A stretch of 64,000 nt of DNA, taken from NCBI RefSeq assembly GCF_049306965.1, contig NC_133182.1, positions 34,313,501 through 34,377,500 on the forward strand. The letters are read 5' to 3'. The notes under the pieces were generated by a model, which searched no databases, had not been told where the DNA came from, and worked only from the letters and a program-made list of their open reading frames with translations. Of the stretch, positions 51,971 through 64,000 are shown in pieces; the first letter of the stretch is position 1, and each line of letters begins with the position of its first letter. The position numbers and the translations under genes are program-made. Origin of the DNA: Danio rerio. Its lineage: Eukaryota > Chordata > Actinopteri > Cypriniformes > Danionidae.

Positions 51971-53346
51971 TAAAGGGAACACTTAAATAACACATCCTAG
52001 ATCTGAATGAATAAAATATTCCTATTAAATACTTGGTTGTTTACATAGTTGAATATGCTGAAATCACACAAAAAAAATCACACAAAAATGATTAATGGAA
52101 ATCAAATTTATTAACCCACAGTGGTCTGGATTTGGAGTCACATGCAAAATTTAAATGGAAAAACACACTACAAGCTCAGCTAACTTTGATGTGATGTCAT
52201 TAAAACAAGTCAAAATGAGGCTCAGTAGTGTGTATGCCTGTATGACCTTCCTACAACACCTGGACATGCTGATGGTCTCCTGAGGGCTCTCCTTCCAGGC
52301 CTGCGCTAAAGCATCCGACAACTCCTGGATAGTCTGTGGTGCAATATGGCGTTAGTGGATGGAGCGAGACAGGATGTCCCAGATGTGCTTAATTAGATTC
52401 GGACTGGGTAATGGGCATGCAAGTCCATAGAATCAATGCCTTCGTCTTGCAAGAACTGCTGACACACTCCAGCCACATGTGGTCTAGCTTTGTCTTGCAT
52501 TAAAAGGAACCCAGGGCCAACCACACTGGCATATAATCTCACAAGGGGTCTGAGAATCTCACCTTGGTACCAAATGGCTGTCAGGCTACCTCTGGCAAGC
52601 ACATGGAGGGCTGTGCAGCTGTCCAAAGAAATGCCACCTCACACCAATTCTGACCCACTGCCAAACTGGTCATGCTAGAGGATGGTGCATGCAGCAGAAC
52701 ATTCTCCATAGACTCTGTCACATGCTCAGTGTGAACCTGCTTTCATCTGTGAAGAGCATCAGTGGCGAATTTGACAATCTTGGTGTTCTCTGGCAAATGC
52801 CAAACATCCTGCACAGTGTTGAGCTGCAAGCACAACCCCCACCTGTGGATGTCGGGCCCTCATAACACCATCATGGAGTCTGTTTCTGACCGTTTAAGTA
52901 GACATGCAGATTTGGCACCTTCTGGTGGTCTCTTTTCAGGGCTCTGGCATTTTTTCTCCTGTTCCTCCTTGCACAAAGGTGGAGGTAGTAGTTCTGCTGC
53001 TGGGTTGTTGCCCTCCTATGGCCTCCATGTCTCCTGATGTATTGTACCGGCTTGTTTTCTGGTAGTGCCTCCATGCTCTGGAAACTACACTGACAGACTC
53101 AGCAAACCTTGTCTTGGATGAACTGCACTACTTGAGCCACTTGTGTGACTTGACGACTCATGCTACCACTTGAGTGAAAGCACCGCCAGCATTCAAAAAG
53201 GACCAAAACATCAGCCAGAAAGACAGAACTACGACAGAACTTCAAAAGCACAAACTCCAGTATGACCATGGCTTTAGTGGGCAGTTTGATAACACAGAAG
53301 TGTGATTGGCTTAGAGTTACATTGTGTTGTTTAAGTGTTCCCTTTA
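51971..53346 (-). mobile_element. Tc1/mariner-like transposon with both ends, 1372 bp
   Basis: The element spans 51973-53344 and is flanked by TA (51971-51972 and 53345-53346). The ends aagggaacacttaaataaca and its complement 'gttgtttaagtgttccctt' match at all but one position. The minus strand carries transposase: an N-terminal 'MSRQVTQVAQVVQFIQDK' at about 53160, a basic segment near 52990, and the catalytic-core stretch GPGFLLMQDKARPHVAGVC near 52500, then 'IQELSDALAQAWKE' near 52310. Several stops and shifts break it, so it cannot make its own transposase. Confidence 0.88.
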
Positions 53347-53363
53347 TTTATTTATGTTTTTCA

Positions 53364-54545
<1,182 letters not shown>

Positions 54546-54970
54546 ATCTCTTCCCAATAGTGAAAATTAACAACAAAGGATGCATGATACTATAGTGTCA
54601 GCGCTTTGCAAAAAAATGCCATTCTAATGGAAGCTCGATTGGGCAAAAACAGCCACTATCATAAAGAAAGGGTAGTAAATTTGCCCAGAGTGTATTGAGA
54701 TTTTTTCAAAGCATTTTCCCAAAATATGTGTAAAAATAATTTGTTACCAAAATCATTGCTTTTGCTGAAACACAAGTGAAGTTGTGGCCATATTAATACT
54801 CAAAATCACCCCAGAGGAGAAAATATCCCCAACAGCACACAAGGGTTAAAATGTGTTGCTAAAGCCTGGTCAGTAACTTGGCTAACTTGGTCATATCAGT
54901 ATAGGTAACTTCCATTTTATTATTTTGTACAGCTTATACATGGCAACACTTTCAAATGCTCTAAACATTT

Positions 54971-55047
<77 letters not shown>

Positions 55048-55384
55048 AATACATTGTTTCTTAGAACGTATGCATATATACTTAACATTGTAATATAGCC
55101 TAAATTATTAATGCAATTTAATCCACACATCTGCATATATGTATAGCATGCAGTACAGTAATTATAGGCCTGGTAGATAATCCACATGACAGGTCCTATA
55201 AAATGCAGTTACAAAAAAAACAAGTATTGAGCAGAACTGTTGTCGAGCAAAGCTGCACGTAATTGTGTCAGATCCAGTGCGCGCACACATCAGGATGATT
55301 ACTTTGTGTTGTGTGTAGCAGCGCTTTGGTGCGCGTGACCCTTCACCCACTTCCAGCACAGCGAGTTCTCACACTTCTCAGCAC
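54546..55384. other. Sequence upstream of the candidate bbox1 promoter, with (TCTA)n
   Basis: A (TCTA)n tract of about 19 units lies at 54972-55047. The rest is not recognised. Confidence 0.5.
54972..55047. repeat. (TCTA)n microsatellite
   Basis: About 19 uninterrupted tetranucleotide units. Confidence 0.95.
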
Positions 55385-55428
55385 TATATAAGGCTGATAA
55401 CCGCGGCGACATTACCCACGTCTTCACG
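55385..55428 (+). promoter_or_regulatory. Candidate bbox1 TATA promoter and noncoding first exon
   Basis: TATATAAGG at 55385-55393 lies in a G+C-richer patch (55245-55420). A strong donor follows at 55428/55429 (cttcacg|gtaagtg). The nearest downstream plus-strand exon is bbox1 exon 57584, so this may be its first exon; an acceptor such as 'aactag' or 'cagcag' near 57560-57567 would be needed. The exon would be short if transcription starts 30 nt past the TATA box. Confidence 0.4.
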
Positions 55429-57544
55429 GTAAGTGAAATGGCTTTTACGTTTTCTCATTTCATAAATATCAAATATGAAATACAGTGGCTGGTAACGTGA
55501 AGCTCGCACGTAACTGGCTGATGAATGAAAAATCGCTTAGCTTGCTTGTGTTTACTGTACGCGTCATACTTTTGACATCCTAATGGCGCGTGTAGGATTT
55601 TATGAATGAAAGACCTGCTTTAGTCATATCCACAAATCATTTACAAAGCGGGCAAGAAAGAGGGCGAGTACTACAAATAGCCGGAAACAACAAAGGCAGA
55701 TTAATGTTTTACTAATAAGTCTATTCATTATATAGAAAATGATAGAGCTGGTTTGATTCCCCCCAGTGTTTGTGTGTGTACTTGCTGTCGTAACGCTGGA
55801 GGCGGCAATTGTCCTTATTTTGGGAAGAAAGTAATGCTGACCTTTCACCTACTTCCGTGTTCTCGGAGACGTTAGGTCACATGAACAAAGGTGATTGCAT
55901 ATTACATAACCAGTGCTCAAAGGTCTGTTTAGGGTACACTGAACTAGTTGTTTATAATATTTATATATTGGCACAACAAATATGATTATCATTGCTGCCT
56001 GACAAGCTATAATTTTTGTAATTAAAACCTTAAAAAAACTGTTCTAGATTATCTTCTGCATTATTTATTGCAGTTGATGTCTTTTTACTGTAATTTAGCT
56101 TCTGTATTTAATAGTTATTATATATTTTTTATTATAGAAGAGTTATTTTAATATATAAAATGTTGGAAATTTGATCTGGTGTTGCCATGAAATAGCCAGA
56201 GAAGCTGATATAGCATTAAATTCTAATCTCTCTCTTTTATTTGTGAAACGAGAAAACTGGTAAATATTATACATGTAAAATTAAAAAAGAATACTTCATG
56301 AATATTTTATCAAATGCTTTATATTAAAGTGCTTAAAAATGCTTTATATTGTTTTGCTAGCATATAATTTTCATACATAATTAGAAAAACACAATATTTT
56401 AAATAATTGTATAAAGCCCATGATAAACTATGGCTGCAAATGGAATAAACTAACTGTAATTGATCTGAAATTTCAGGCATTTGTGGATGTGTGAGATTAC
56501 TTGTATATAAATAATCAGAGTAAACAAATGTTTACAATAGCAAATAGCCTAAATTAACATGTAAAAGTTATCACGTTCATATTTTATTACAAAATATCAA
56601 CATGTCTAATTTTAGATTTGCATAAAATACAGTCCTATAGGTTATCAGTGTATTTGTTGTTATTATTATTATCATTACAAAAATTTTAATGAGTGTTGTG
56701 TATTTAAATTCATCATGGTTCAAACCATGGTTTATTGCTTTGGTGATGAAATACATCATAAACGTATCCTTGAGTGTTTCTTTGAAATAGTGCCCAGAAA
56801 TGTGTCCTGTTAGCGCAGCTTGGATTGATGCTCAGTTAATCATGGCAGTGCTAAAATCAGGGCACCTTAGCCCTGATTAGCTCACTTTATCTTAGTTACC
56901 TTGATGTAACACTGTTTGTATTAAGTGTTGTCAAAGATAGGCTTCCTGAGAGTCATTCTGGATGACGTCATTGCATTAATGATTCATCCAGTGTGAGCTC
57001 AGCTTTTTTATAACATTAAGCAACACAACTCTTTAATACTGATAATAATAAAAATGTCTGATTTGCATTAAATCAGCGTATTACAATGAGATCTGTATGA
57101 TCACAGTAGGACACCAAAGAAAAAAAGAAGAAGATCTGACCCCAAACATATATGAAAGGTGGTGTGTAATCATTCTGCAAGCAGTTGCAAGCAAAAATAT
57201 TCAGCAAAACTATTGTAAAGCTGCTAACCGTAGCAAGCACACCCTCACTGACAATAATTTTTAGAATAGTTAATTACATGACACATTTTATTTAATAAAA
57301 GCATACAATTTTGTTAATAAATAAAAAAACAAACAACTAATAAACTACCAACTATTATTCTAAAGGCAAAAGGTTTTGTATTTGCATGATAGTAGTGCTG
57401 AGCAGCTTGTTGTACACCTGTGTGCCACTTACATAAATCATAGTTTACGTAACAGTACATTCCACTGCAGTGACTGATCAAATTTGTGGAGGAAAGGTAA
57501 TGTGAAGGGGCGTGGATGTTGTATGAACGCAATAACCTCACCGT
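55429..57544. other. Presumed bbox1 intron 1
   Basis: 2.1 kb, AT-rich in the middle. No repeat family was recognised. If the 55.4-kb start is wrong, this is upstream DNA instead. Confidence 0.35.
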
Positions 57545-57583
57545 GTGTTTCGTCAAACTAGCAGCAGCTATTCACGGATCAGG

Positions 57584-58010
57584 ATGTTGTCCTATCTTGC
57601 TCGCTGGGTGTCCAGAGGTGCTGTCCAGGCTCTAAAAGGAACAAGCAGTCGGCCTCAACTGGTCAAGACACCTCGTATCGGCAATCAGACTTTGGCAGCG
57701 GCTCCTCTGCCCTTTGCTGGGGGCAGTCCAGGAGTGAGACAGGCCCGGGCACTGGATCAGGAGAGATTACTGCAGATCGACTGGGATGATGGGAGCTGTA
57801 GTTTGTATCCATTCACCTGGTTGAGGGATAACTGCCAGTGTCCGCTCTGTACGCTGCAGTCGGCTCAAGCACGCAGCCTGCTGTTCTCACATCTGGACGT
57901 GCACACCGGGATGGATCACGTACAACTGATGGATAATAAGGTTGGTCTTGGTAAGCTTTATTTTGAAGGGCTCCTATAGACATCCTGTTGACTATATAAA
58001 GTACATTTAC

Positions 58011-58046
<36 letters not shown>

Positions 58047-58338
58047 CTCATTAGAACTAATTTAGAGTTGTAAAGTAAATTGACATGCTTGTTACTTATA
58101 GTCAGCGGGATGTCTGTTGGGGATCAGCAAAACAAACAAAGTGCAGACAGTTTGCTACTGTGATGATTGCTGTTTATAATTGTCTAACAGTTCTTAAACT
58201 TGTTTTTCCTAAATTCATTGTAGGTGTCCATAACTTGGCCTGATCAGCACAGCAGTGAGTTTGATCCTGACTGGCTGAAGAAACGCTGCTTTTCCTCTGA
58301 GGCCAGACAGGCTCTGCAGGAGGAGCTCTTCCTTAATG
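57584..58338 (+). CDS. bbox1: Gamma-butyrobetaine dioxygenase (BBOX1), first two coding exons, partial
   Basis: Exon 57584-57940 and exon 58224-58338 (ending in phase 1) join in frame as MDNK|VSITWPDQH, matching human KKVYITWPDEH. Conserved blocks: SLYPFTWLRDNCQCPLC (human SLYPAVWLRDNCPCSDC) and SEFDPDWLKKRCFSSEAR. The zinc-binding domain is visible: the CxCxxC cysteines in RDNCQCPLC plus the His of WPDQH, equivalent to human C38, C40, C43 and H82. The iron/2-oxoglutarate catalytic exons lie beyond 64000. The enzyme hydroxylates gamma-butyrobetaine to L-carnitine. Relative to human there is an extra N-terminal stretch of about 46 residues, basic and without acidic residues until D58, resembling a mitochondrial presequence. 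ATG 57584 is the first in frame after a stop at 57533. The donor after 57940 (gttggt) is weak. Confidence 0.92.
58011..58046. repeat. (AACT)n microsatellite
   Basis: About 9 units in the bbox1 intron, 70 bp after the exon. Confidence 0.9.
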
Positions 58339-58766
58339 GTGGGTTCATCATCATATTCTATTTGGCATCATTAGCAAAGTCTTTGTATTATTCATCTTTA
58401 GTTTTCCCTCTATAAATAATTACTATTTTGTAGTTCAGAGAGAAGGACCGTTATTAGGCCTGTACTGTTTGGTAAACCAGTAATTTTTTAATACATTTTT
58501 TGTATAAAATTGCAGTTAAGATCAGTTCAGATCTGCTGTCAGTTTGACGTTGTAATTACAATCTTGATTAATTTACACTTAATGGGTTTTCGCATGATAT
58601 AGAGTAGTTCAAACAAAATGAAGAATGAATCCGCAAACTATTGCATCAAGTCCTATGTAGCAAACATATATGACTTGAGTGGTGCAGCTTGTGAAAAACA
58701 TACACATGCACACTTACCTAACTGCTGCTTTCTTACCGATGTTAGAGGAAAGTACACAATACATAT

Positions 58767-59450
58767 GCTCATCGGTCACTTTATTAGGTACACCTGTCCA
58801 ACTGCTCGTTAATGCAAATTTCTAATCAGCCAATCACATGGCTACAAATCAATGCATTTAGGCATGTAGAGATGGTCAAGATGATCTGCTGCAGTTCAAA
58901 TCGAGCATCAGAATGGGGAAGAAAGGTGATTTAAGTAACTTTGAACATGGCATGGTTGTTGGTGCCAGAAAGGCCGGTCTGAGTATTTCAGAAACTGCTG
59001 ATCTACAGGGATTTCCTTGCATAACCAACTCTAGAGTTTATAGAGAATGGTCCTAAAGAGAGAAAATATCCAGTGAATGGCAGTTTTTTGGGCGCAAATG
59101 CCTTGTTTATGACAGAGGTCAGAGGAAAATGGCCAGACCGTGGATCATCTCTGGTTTTCCAAAACATGACAATGAATTTACTGTACCTTGTTGCCTCCAC
59201 GGTCACCAGATCTCAATCCAATAGAGCACCTTTGGGATGTGGTGGAACGGGAGATTCGCATCATGGATGTGAAGCCAACAAATCTGCAGCAACTGCATGA
59301 TGCTATCATGTCAATATGGACCAAAATCTCTGAGGAATATTTCCAATACCTTGTTGAATCTCTGCCACGAAGGATTAAGACAATTCTGAAGGCAAAAGGG
59401 GGTTCAAGCTGGTACTAGTAAGGTGTATCTAATAGAGTGGCTGGAGAGTG
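58767..59450 (+). mobile_element. Tc1/mariner-like transposon, internally deleted, with both ends
   Basis: Left 'ctcatcggtcactttattag' and right 'ctaatagagtggctggagag' are the diverged terminal repeats. An N-terminal open frame from ATG 58913 reads MGKKGDLSNFEHGMVVGARK, including a helix-turn-helix region, and stops early. The C-terminal part at 59190-59418 is open: SPDLNPIEHLWDVVEREIRI, ending KAKGGSSWY. The middle with the first catalytic residues is missing. Same family as 41143-41645. Confidence 0.85.
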
Positions 59451-62410
59451 TATTGCATATTCATCTAAATGCTCCATCCAGCAGCAGAAGGGGTGGTGCT
59501 GGAATGTTCGCTACCAGCACATTGCTTAACACGTATTTTGATCCATTTACTCCTTCATGAAAAATTACATAAATCTTTGACATATCATAACCCTAAGACA
59601 GCATTTATTAGGACAGCATTAAGCATGTAAGTAGACTAGTATTTGTGCGTTATTGGACTTTATCAGTGGCGCATGTGGTCTGGACAGCAGTTGCTTTTGT
59701 AGTGTGCAGGCATGTCTCCCCAGAATTGCCCCTGTGTGGAAAGACTTTCCATTTCCTGCCACATGGAATAAAGATTTCAGGCCATTTGAGCAGAGTGAGC
59801 TGTTGTGCTTAAACATCGCTCTTGAGGGATGCCGTGGTTGGAGCAGACTGAACAATGTGTCCACCAGAACAAGCACCCCTGCACATATTTGCTTGAATTG
59901 AGATTTTAAGATTAGATGCATGTCATTAGGGCTCAGAGACAGATTCTGTTCACCACAAATGTTCTTTAGTTTACACCTCATTCTATTGTTTTTTTCCTAT
60001 AACTTTCAGGAAATTGTGCTATTGTTTTGCTTAAAGGCATCCCCTGTGCCCCTTAAAACTGTAAAAGACAACCAATAAATATCCACGCTTTAAAGCATAG
60101 GCTGCACATCACAAGTGTCTGCTTCTGGCTGAGGTGCTAAACACTCAAGGCTTGCTTGTGCTTAACAAAGCTCCTTAACTGGCACATAATATGACAGTTC
60201 TGCCCCCTTGTTTTAAAACCTTCCATATAAACTCTTCAAGCTGTCCAAAAGAGGCTTGTAAAGCCCTCACCTTGCAGTAATACGTCCGTCATGGGCAGTA
60301 ATCTGCCATTACCCATTTCCTGAAAGATTAGTACCAGTTGTAGTCAACTCATGCCCTCCATGATTTTTTCCTACTTGACACTTTTCTTTTGTGAAAGTAA
60401 TCAGTTCTGCTTATTCATTTGTGGACTTCCCTAAATATGTATGAAATATATTTTTATTTAATATGGGATATAATTATTATTAAGCTTTTTGACATTTTTT
60501 TTCTATAATGTAATGTAATGTGTATTTATATAGCGCATTTATTGTGTATGGCCATACACCTAACAAATGAGATTGTTTAACAGTATACAACCAGATACTA
60601 TATACCAAGACGCTTAACTCATATCACTATTAATAGGAGAAACCACAATATGGAATATGGCAGAATAACCACCATCTGCAAAAATAAGAGCCAGTTACAA
60701 AATGGTAGTCATTGTAAAGTCATTCTTCAGTTGCTGCTAAAAGCTTTGGTTTCCATATAAAACTCAGACTTACACTTAGCATTGCCTTGACCAACCTGAA
60801 ACATACTTTAAATGCCATTTGTGTGTATGAAGTAAAATCAATGACTGTAAAAAATAAATAAAAATGTAAAATTGTAAAATGTACAAGGCAGTTCTTGTCA
60901 GATTTTATAGCTGAATTAGTTTCTTATTTTTTACATTTTACTATTCACCGATTCAAATAGAAGGGACTAGATCCTATACACCTGAAACCGTGGCACAATG
61001 GCTGCCAAGTGAACTGACTTTTCTAAAACGAATCATTTTAGGATTTGTATGACCCATTGAACTGATTCACTCAAAGGTTTTTTTTCTAGTGCTGATGTCC
61101 AGTTTACAAGAGGGCACAAGTATAGTTACAGTGTGTCCTGGTCCAGCTGACATCATGCATGCCATGACATCATGATCCTTCACAGTACCAAGACCACATT
61201 GTTCCAGTCTAAAATAAAAAAAAGAGCAAAACAGTCACATTGCTGCGCCTGACAAAAAACAGTTCACCCTTCCCACACAGAAAAAGACCACACTGGCACA
61301 GGCCGGTGATTAAGTTTACTTAAATGACAGTTGAAATGGTACATTTAAAGTCTTATTTTTCCAAATGGTTTCTGGAAAACTAATGGCTCGACTCAAAATC
61401 GGTGTCTTAGTTAATTTACTTGAAAAGCACATGAGAATTGCACTGAACAGGACGCTGAGCACATCCAAATTGAGTTATTCAAAAAATCAAATAAATCTAT
61501 TTTCCATTTGAAAATGATCTCCGTAGTTGTGAGCTTCTGTCTGTCCTGTTCTTGCTGAACTCTGCTCTGTGCTGAGCTCTCAGTGGGAACTCAGTTTGAC
61601 TTGACTCAGACAGGCTGCCAGCTACAGCAGCCACAGCTTCACATTACCATAGCTGGAAAACTCACACAGGCAATGCTGAAGGAAACTGTTCAAGCACAAA
61701 TAAGCTGACACCTTTCTTTTCCTGCGTGCCTTTATGCGCATAAATGCATGTTTCCGTCTTTTTTAGAGACTAAAAAGGTCATTGAAAAATAACGTCAATT
61801 TTTATTAAAGTGTCTCAGAGGCCCCAGTTGGACAGAATGATAATATGATATTAATCTCTGGCTCTCAAGTCAACGTCAGTCGTGCCAGGAAAACCTAGTA
61901 TGTCAGCAGGACTGAGAATATTGAGCATTACATGCTTATAAGAGCCGAACAACATTACTGACCTGGACCGACTGAACAACTTCACCCTGGGCCCAGTGCC
62001 CAGCTCTCTCTCTTGCTTTTGTTTTTCTTGGTTAAACTCATTCCAGAACCTCACAGTAATATTATGGGTGTTTTCTCAGCCTTGTGTGTCAATCTTTTTA
62101 GTTTTATCAATGTACATCATGACTGGTTTATTTTTTAAGACTACTCATTTTATTACAGCAGTATCAACACAATAACATAGTTATGACATGCCTATAAATA
62201 TCTTGATAATAAAGTAACTAAGTAATAAAATTACTTGGCATCTTAAACCTAAATTATTTAATAACAGCATTTCTAGGCTAAACGGTAAAATATAAATTTT
62301 ATGGTTCTGCTATGTTTTGTGTTTATTGACACTTTTCATTGGCATTATGGAATAGTGATCTGTCTGCTCGGACAACTTTTGATGTTGAAAAGTTCAACAA
62401 AGTGACTTTT

Positions 62411-62771
62411 CATTCATTTTGTTTTCGGCTTAGTCCCTTTATTAATCTGGAGTTGCCACAGCGGAATGAACCGCCAACTTATCCAGCATATGTTTTTATG
62501 CAGCGGATGCCCTTCCAGCTGCAACCCATCACTGGGAAACATCCATACACACTCATTCACACTCATACACTACAGCAAATTTAACTTATTCAATTCCCCT
62601 GTACCACATGTCTTTGGACATGAAGGGGAAACCGGATCACCCGGAGGAATATGCCAAGAAATATGCCATGAGGAGAAAATGCAAACTCCACACAGAAATG
62701 CCAACTGACTCGAACCAGCGACCTTCTTGCTGTGAGGCGAACGTGCTACACACTGCGCCACCGTGCAGCCC
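62411..62771 (-). repeat. tRNA-derived SINE, reverse
   Basis: Tail complement 'cattcattttgttttcggct', body 'gcccttccagctgcaaccca', head complement 'actgcgccaccgtgcagccc'. It is near full length, with a small rearrangement near 62650. Confidence 0.9.
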
Positions 62772-62805
62772 TGTTGACATTTTTATTTGACTAAAACAAT
62801 ATATT

Positions 62806-63561
62806 GTCTAGATCAGGGGTGCACAAACTTTTTCTTATGAAGGTCCAAAATCCAAGCTTTATTGAAAGCTGTGAGCCGAAAGTAAATATTCCAAACTGTA
62901 CTACATACAGTATATTAAAGTTGCCATGGGTAATTTTCTAATTTGTTTCATAATATTTATGAATACATTTTTAAACATTCTTTAATCATATTTACTAATG
63001 CATTCTAATTTTTTGAAAATGTATATTTTACAAATGTATTAAAATAAAACCATCAAAGATTTTTTTAAATGCAAACAATTTAGTTTAATGCTGAATACAC
63101 TAGTCAAGCTGAACCTGCCTTTGCCTTGATTTGCCTGCTGTTGTCTTCTGCTTTGTCCCCTATTTGTTAAGTCACAGTATATAATTATAATTGTTTTAAA
63201 TATCTGATTTAACATTTAATTTCAGTTAGTTTTTTTTGTAGCTCATCAATAAAACAAACAAAAAAACAAAAGGTTGCATTTAAATAGAAAGGAGTTTCCC
63301 AGTACTGGGTTGCAGCTGGAAGGGCATTCGCTGTGTAAAACATTTGCTGAATACGTTGGCGGTTCATTCTGCTGTGGTGACCCCTGATGAATAAAGGGAC
63401 TAAGCCGGAGGAAAATGTATGAATGAAAATAGAAATGAGAATCTCTGTTAAAGGCACTCCCCAACTCATACCAATCATTTTCCCTTTGGCGGGCCAAATC
63501 AAAGGATACAAAGGGCCAACTTTGGCCTGTGGGCTCTAGTTTGGGCATCTCTGATCTAGAT
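62806..63561. mobile_element. hAT-like nonautonomous element with 8-bp target duplication
   Basis: The element spans 62814-63553: left caggggtgcacaaacttttt, right 'ctagtttgggcatctctg'. The flanks gtctagat (62806-62813) and atctagat (63554-63561) agree at 7 of 8 bases, the hAT duplication length. A SINE fragment is nested at 63295-63427. No transposase was seen. Confidence 0.75.
63295..63427 (+). repeat. SINE 3' fragment nested in the hAT-like element
   Basis: 'cccagtactgggttgcagct', 'ggcggttcattctgctgtgg', tail 'gtatgaatga'. It lacks the head and first half of the body. Confidence 0.85.
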
Positions 63562-64000
63562 TGTTCATGTAAATTATGGCACAAACAGATAATGACATGC
63601 CTGTGCTTTCATATGTACAACAAAATGTTGTTTCAAACTACTAGAAATGTAACAAAAGAAATTCTGCTAAACTGAAAGGAAAACTTTCAACACCAAAAGT
63701 TGACAGAGGTCTCATAATGCTTATATTGCTCTCACATTTACATAATCTGTGGAAAAGTTCCTTTCTTTCAGAGCGATATTGGTCTTTGGAGTGTCTGCTT
63801 GTGCCAATTTATCCAGTGGAACAATTTTCTAAATTGAGAGAAACTGCAAAGGAGGTGTGGGGTTGAAAAGTACTTCTACTGCAATAGAAGTCTAAACAGT
63901 GAATTACACACATGAGTGCAGAACTCTTGCTCACACGTGCGCACTTCTCTAGAGTAAACGTCTGTGGAAGTAGACTGAGGAACCAGAGTTTTCCAGCAGT

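Larger units (their letters stand above)
58339..64000. other. bbox1 intron running off the window
   Basis: The next expected coding block (human ECQYWGSELQLPTLDFEDV) was not found. The intron contains a Tc1 copy, a SINE, a hAT-like element and otherwise unrecognised DNA (59451-62410 and 63562-64000). Confidence 0.5.

Noticed and set aside
54972-55047. Regular repeat that could be mistaken for a CRISPR-like array
   Set aside because: It is a simple (TCTA)n microsatellite in a vertebrate genome, without spacers.
58339-64000. Search for the next bbox1 coding exon
   Set aside because: No segment matched the expected ECQYWGSELQLP-like block; the exon is presumed to lie beyond the window.

Overview
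This window looks like teleost nuclear DNA, almost certainly zebrafish (Danio rerio) or a close cyprinid. It is AT-rich and intron-bearing, and it is crowded with the tRNA-headed SINEs, short palindromic MITEs, Tc1-like elements and very long (TA)n, (CA)n and (TCTA)n microsatellites typical of that genome. Five host genes are recognisable from conserved protein sequence. No bacterial, viral or CRISPR content was seen, and no LTR element was recognised.

Layout. At 117-846 (+) are the last three coding exons of tipin. At 1952-16217 (-) is the complete dis3l gene, 17 coding exons that sum to 1057 codons plus stop in one consistent reading frame. It converges tail-to-tail with tipin. At 17713-25550 (-) is muc15, with three coding exons (346 aa) and two candidate 5' noncoding exons. 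From about 25.6 to 48.7 kb no host gene could be supported; this stretch is mostly SINEs, MITEs and simple repeats, with some single-copy-looking DNA. At 48772-49404 (+) is the single-exon fibin gene. At 57584-58338 (+), with a possible noncoding first exon near 55.4 kb, are the first two coding exons of bbox1; the rest lies beyond the right edge.

Gene context. tipin and dis3l are neighbours on human 15q22. muc15, fibin and bbox1 sit together on human 11p14 in the same order and relative orientation as here, but ano3 and slc5a12 are not visible between them. The window therefore spans the joint between two ancestral gene blocks, somewhere in 16.2-17.7 kb. The genes do unrelated jobs: fork protection, cytoplasmic exosome RNA decay, epithelial mucin, secreted fin-bud signal and carnitine synthesis. 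They are not co-regulated in any way the sequence shows.

Most notable observations: a roughly 46-residue basic, acid-free N-terminal extension on Bbox1 that looks like a mitochondrial presequence; a TATA-driven alternative first exon for muc15; a weak bbox1 splice donor with a better-looking donor 10 nt downstream; a 1372-bp Tc1-like element with both terminal repeats and TA duplications; two SINEs with perfect target-site duplications; several nested MITE and hAT insertions; and a 145-bp local duplication in the gene desert. No clearly undescribed biological system was found. All splice sites were read by eye from homology and GT/AG signals, and repeat family names are from memory.
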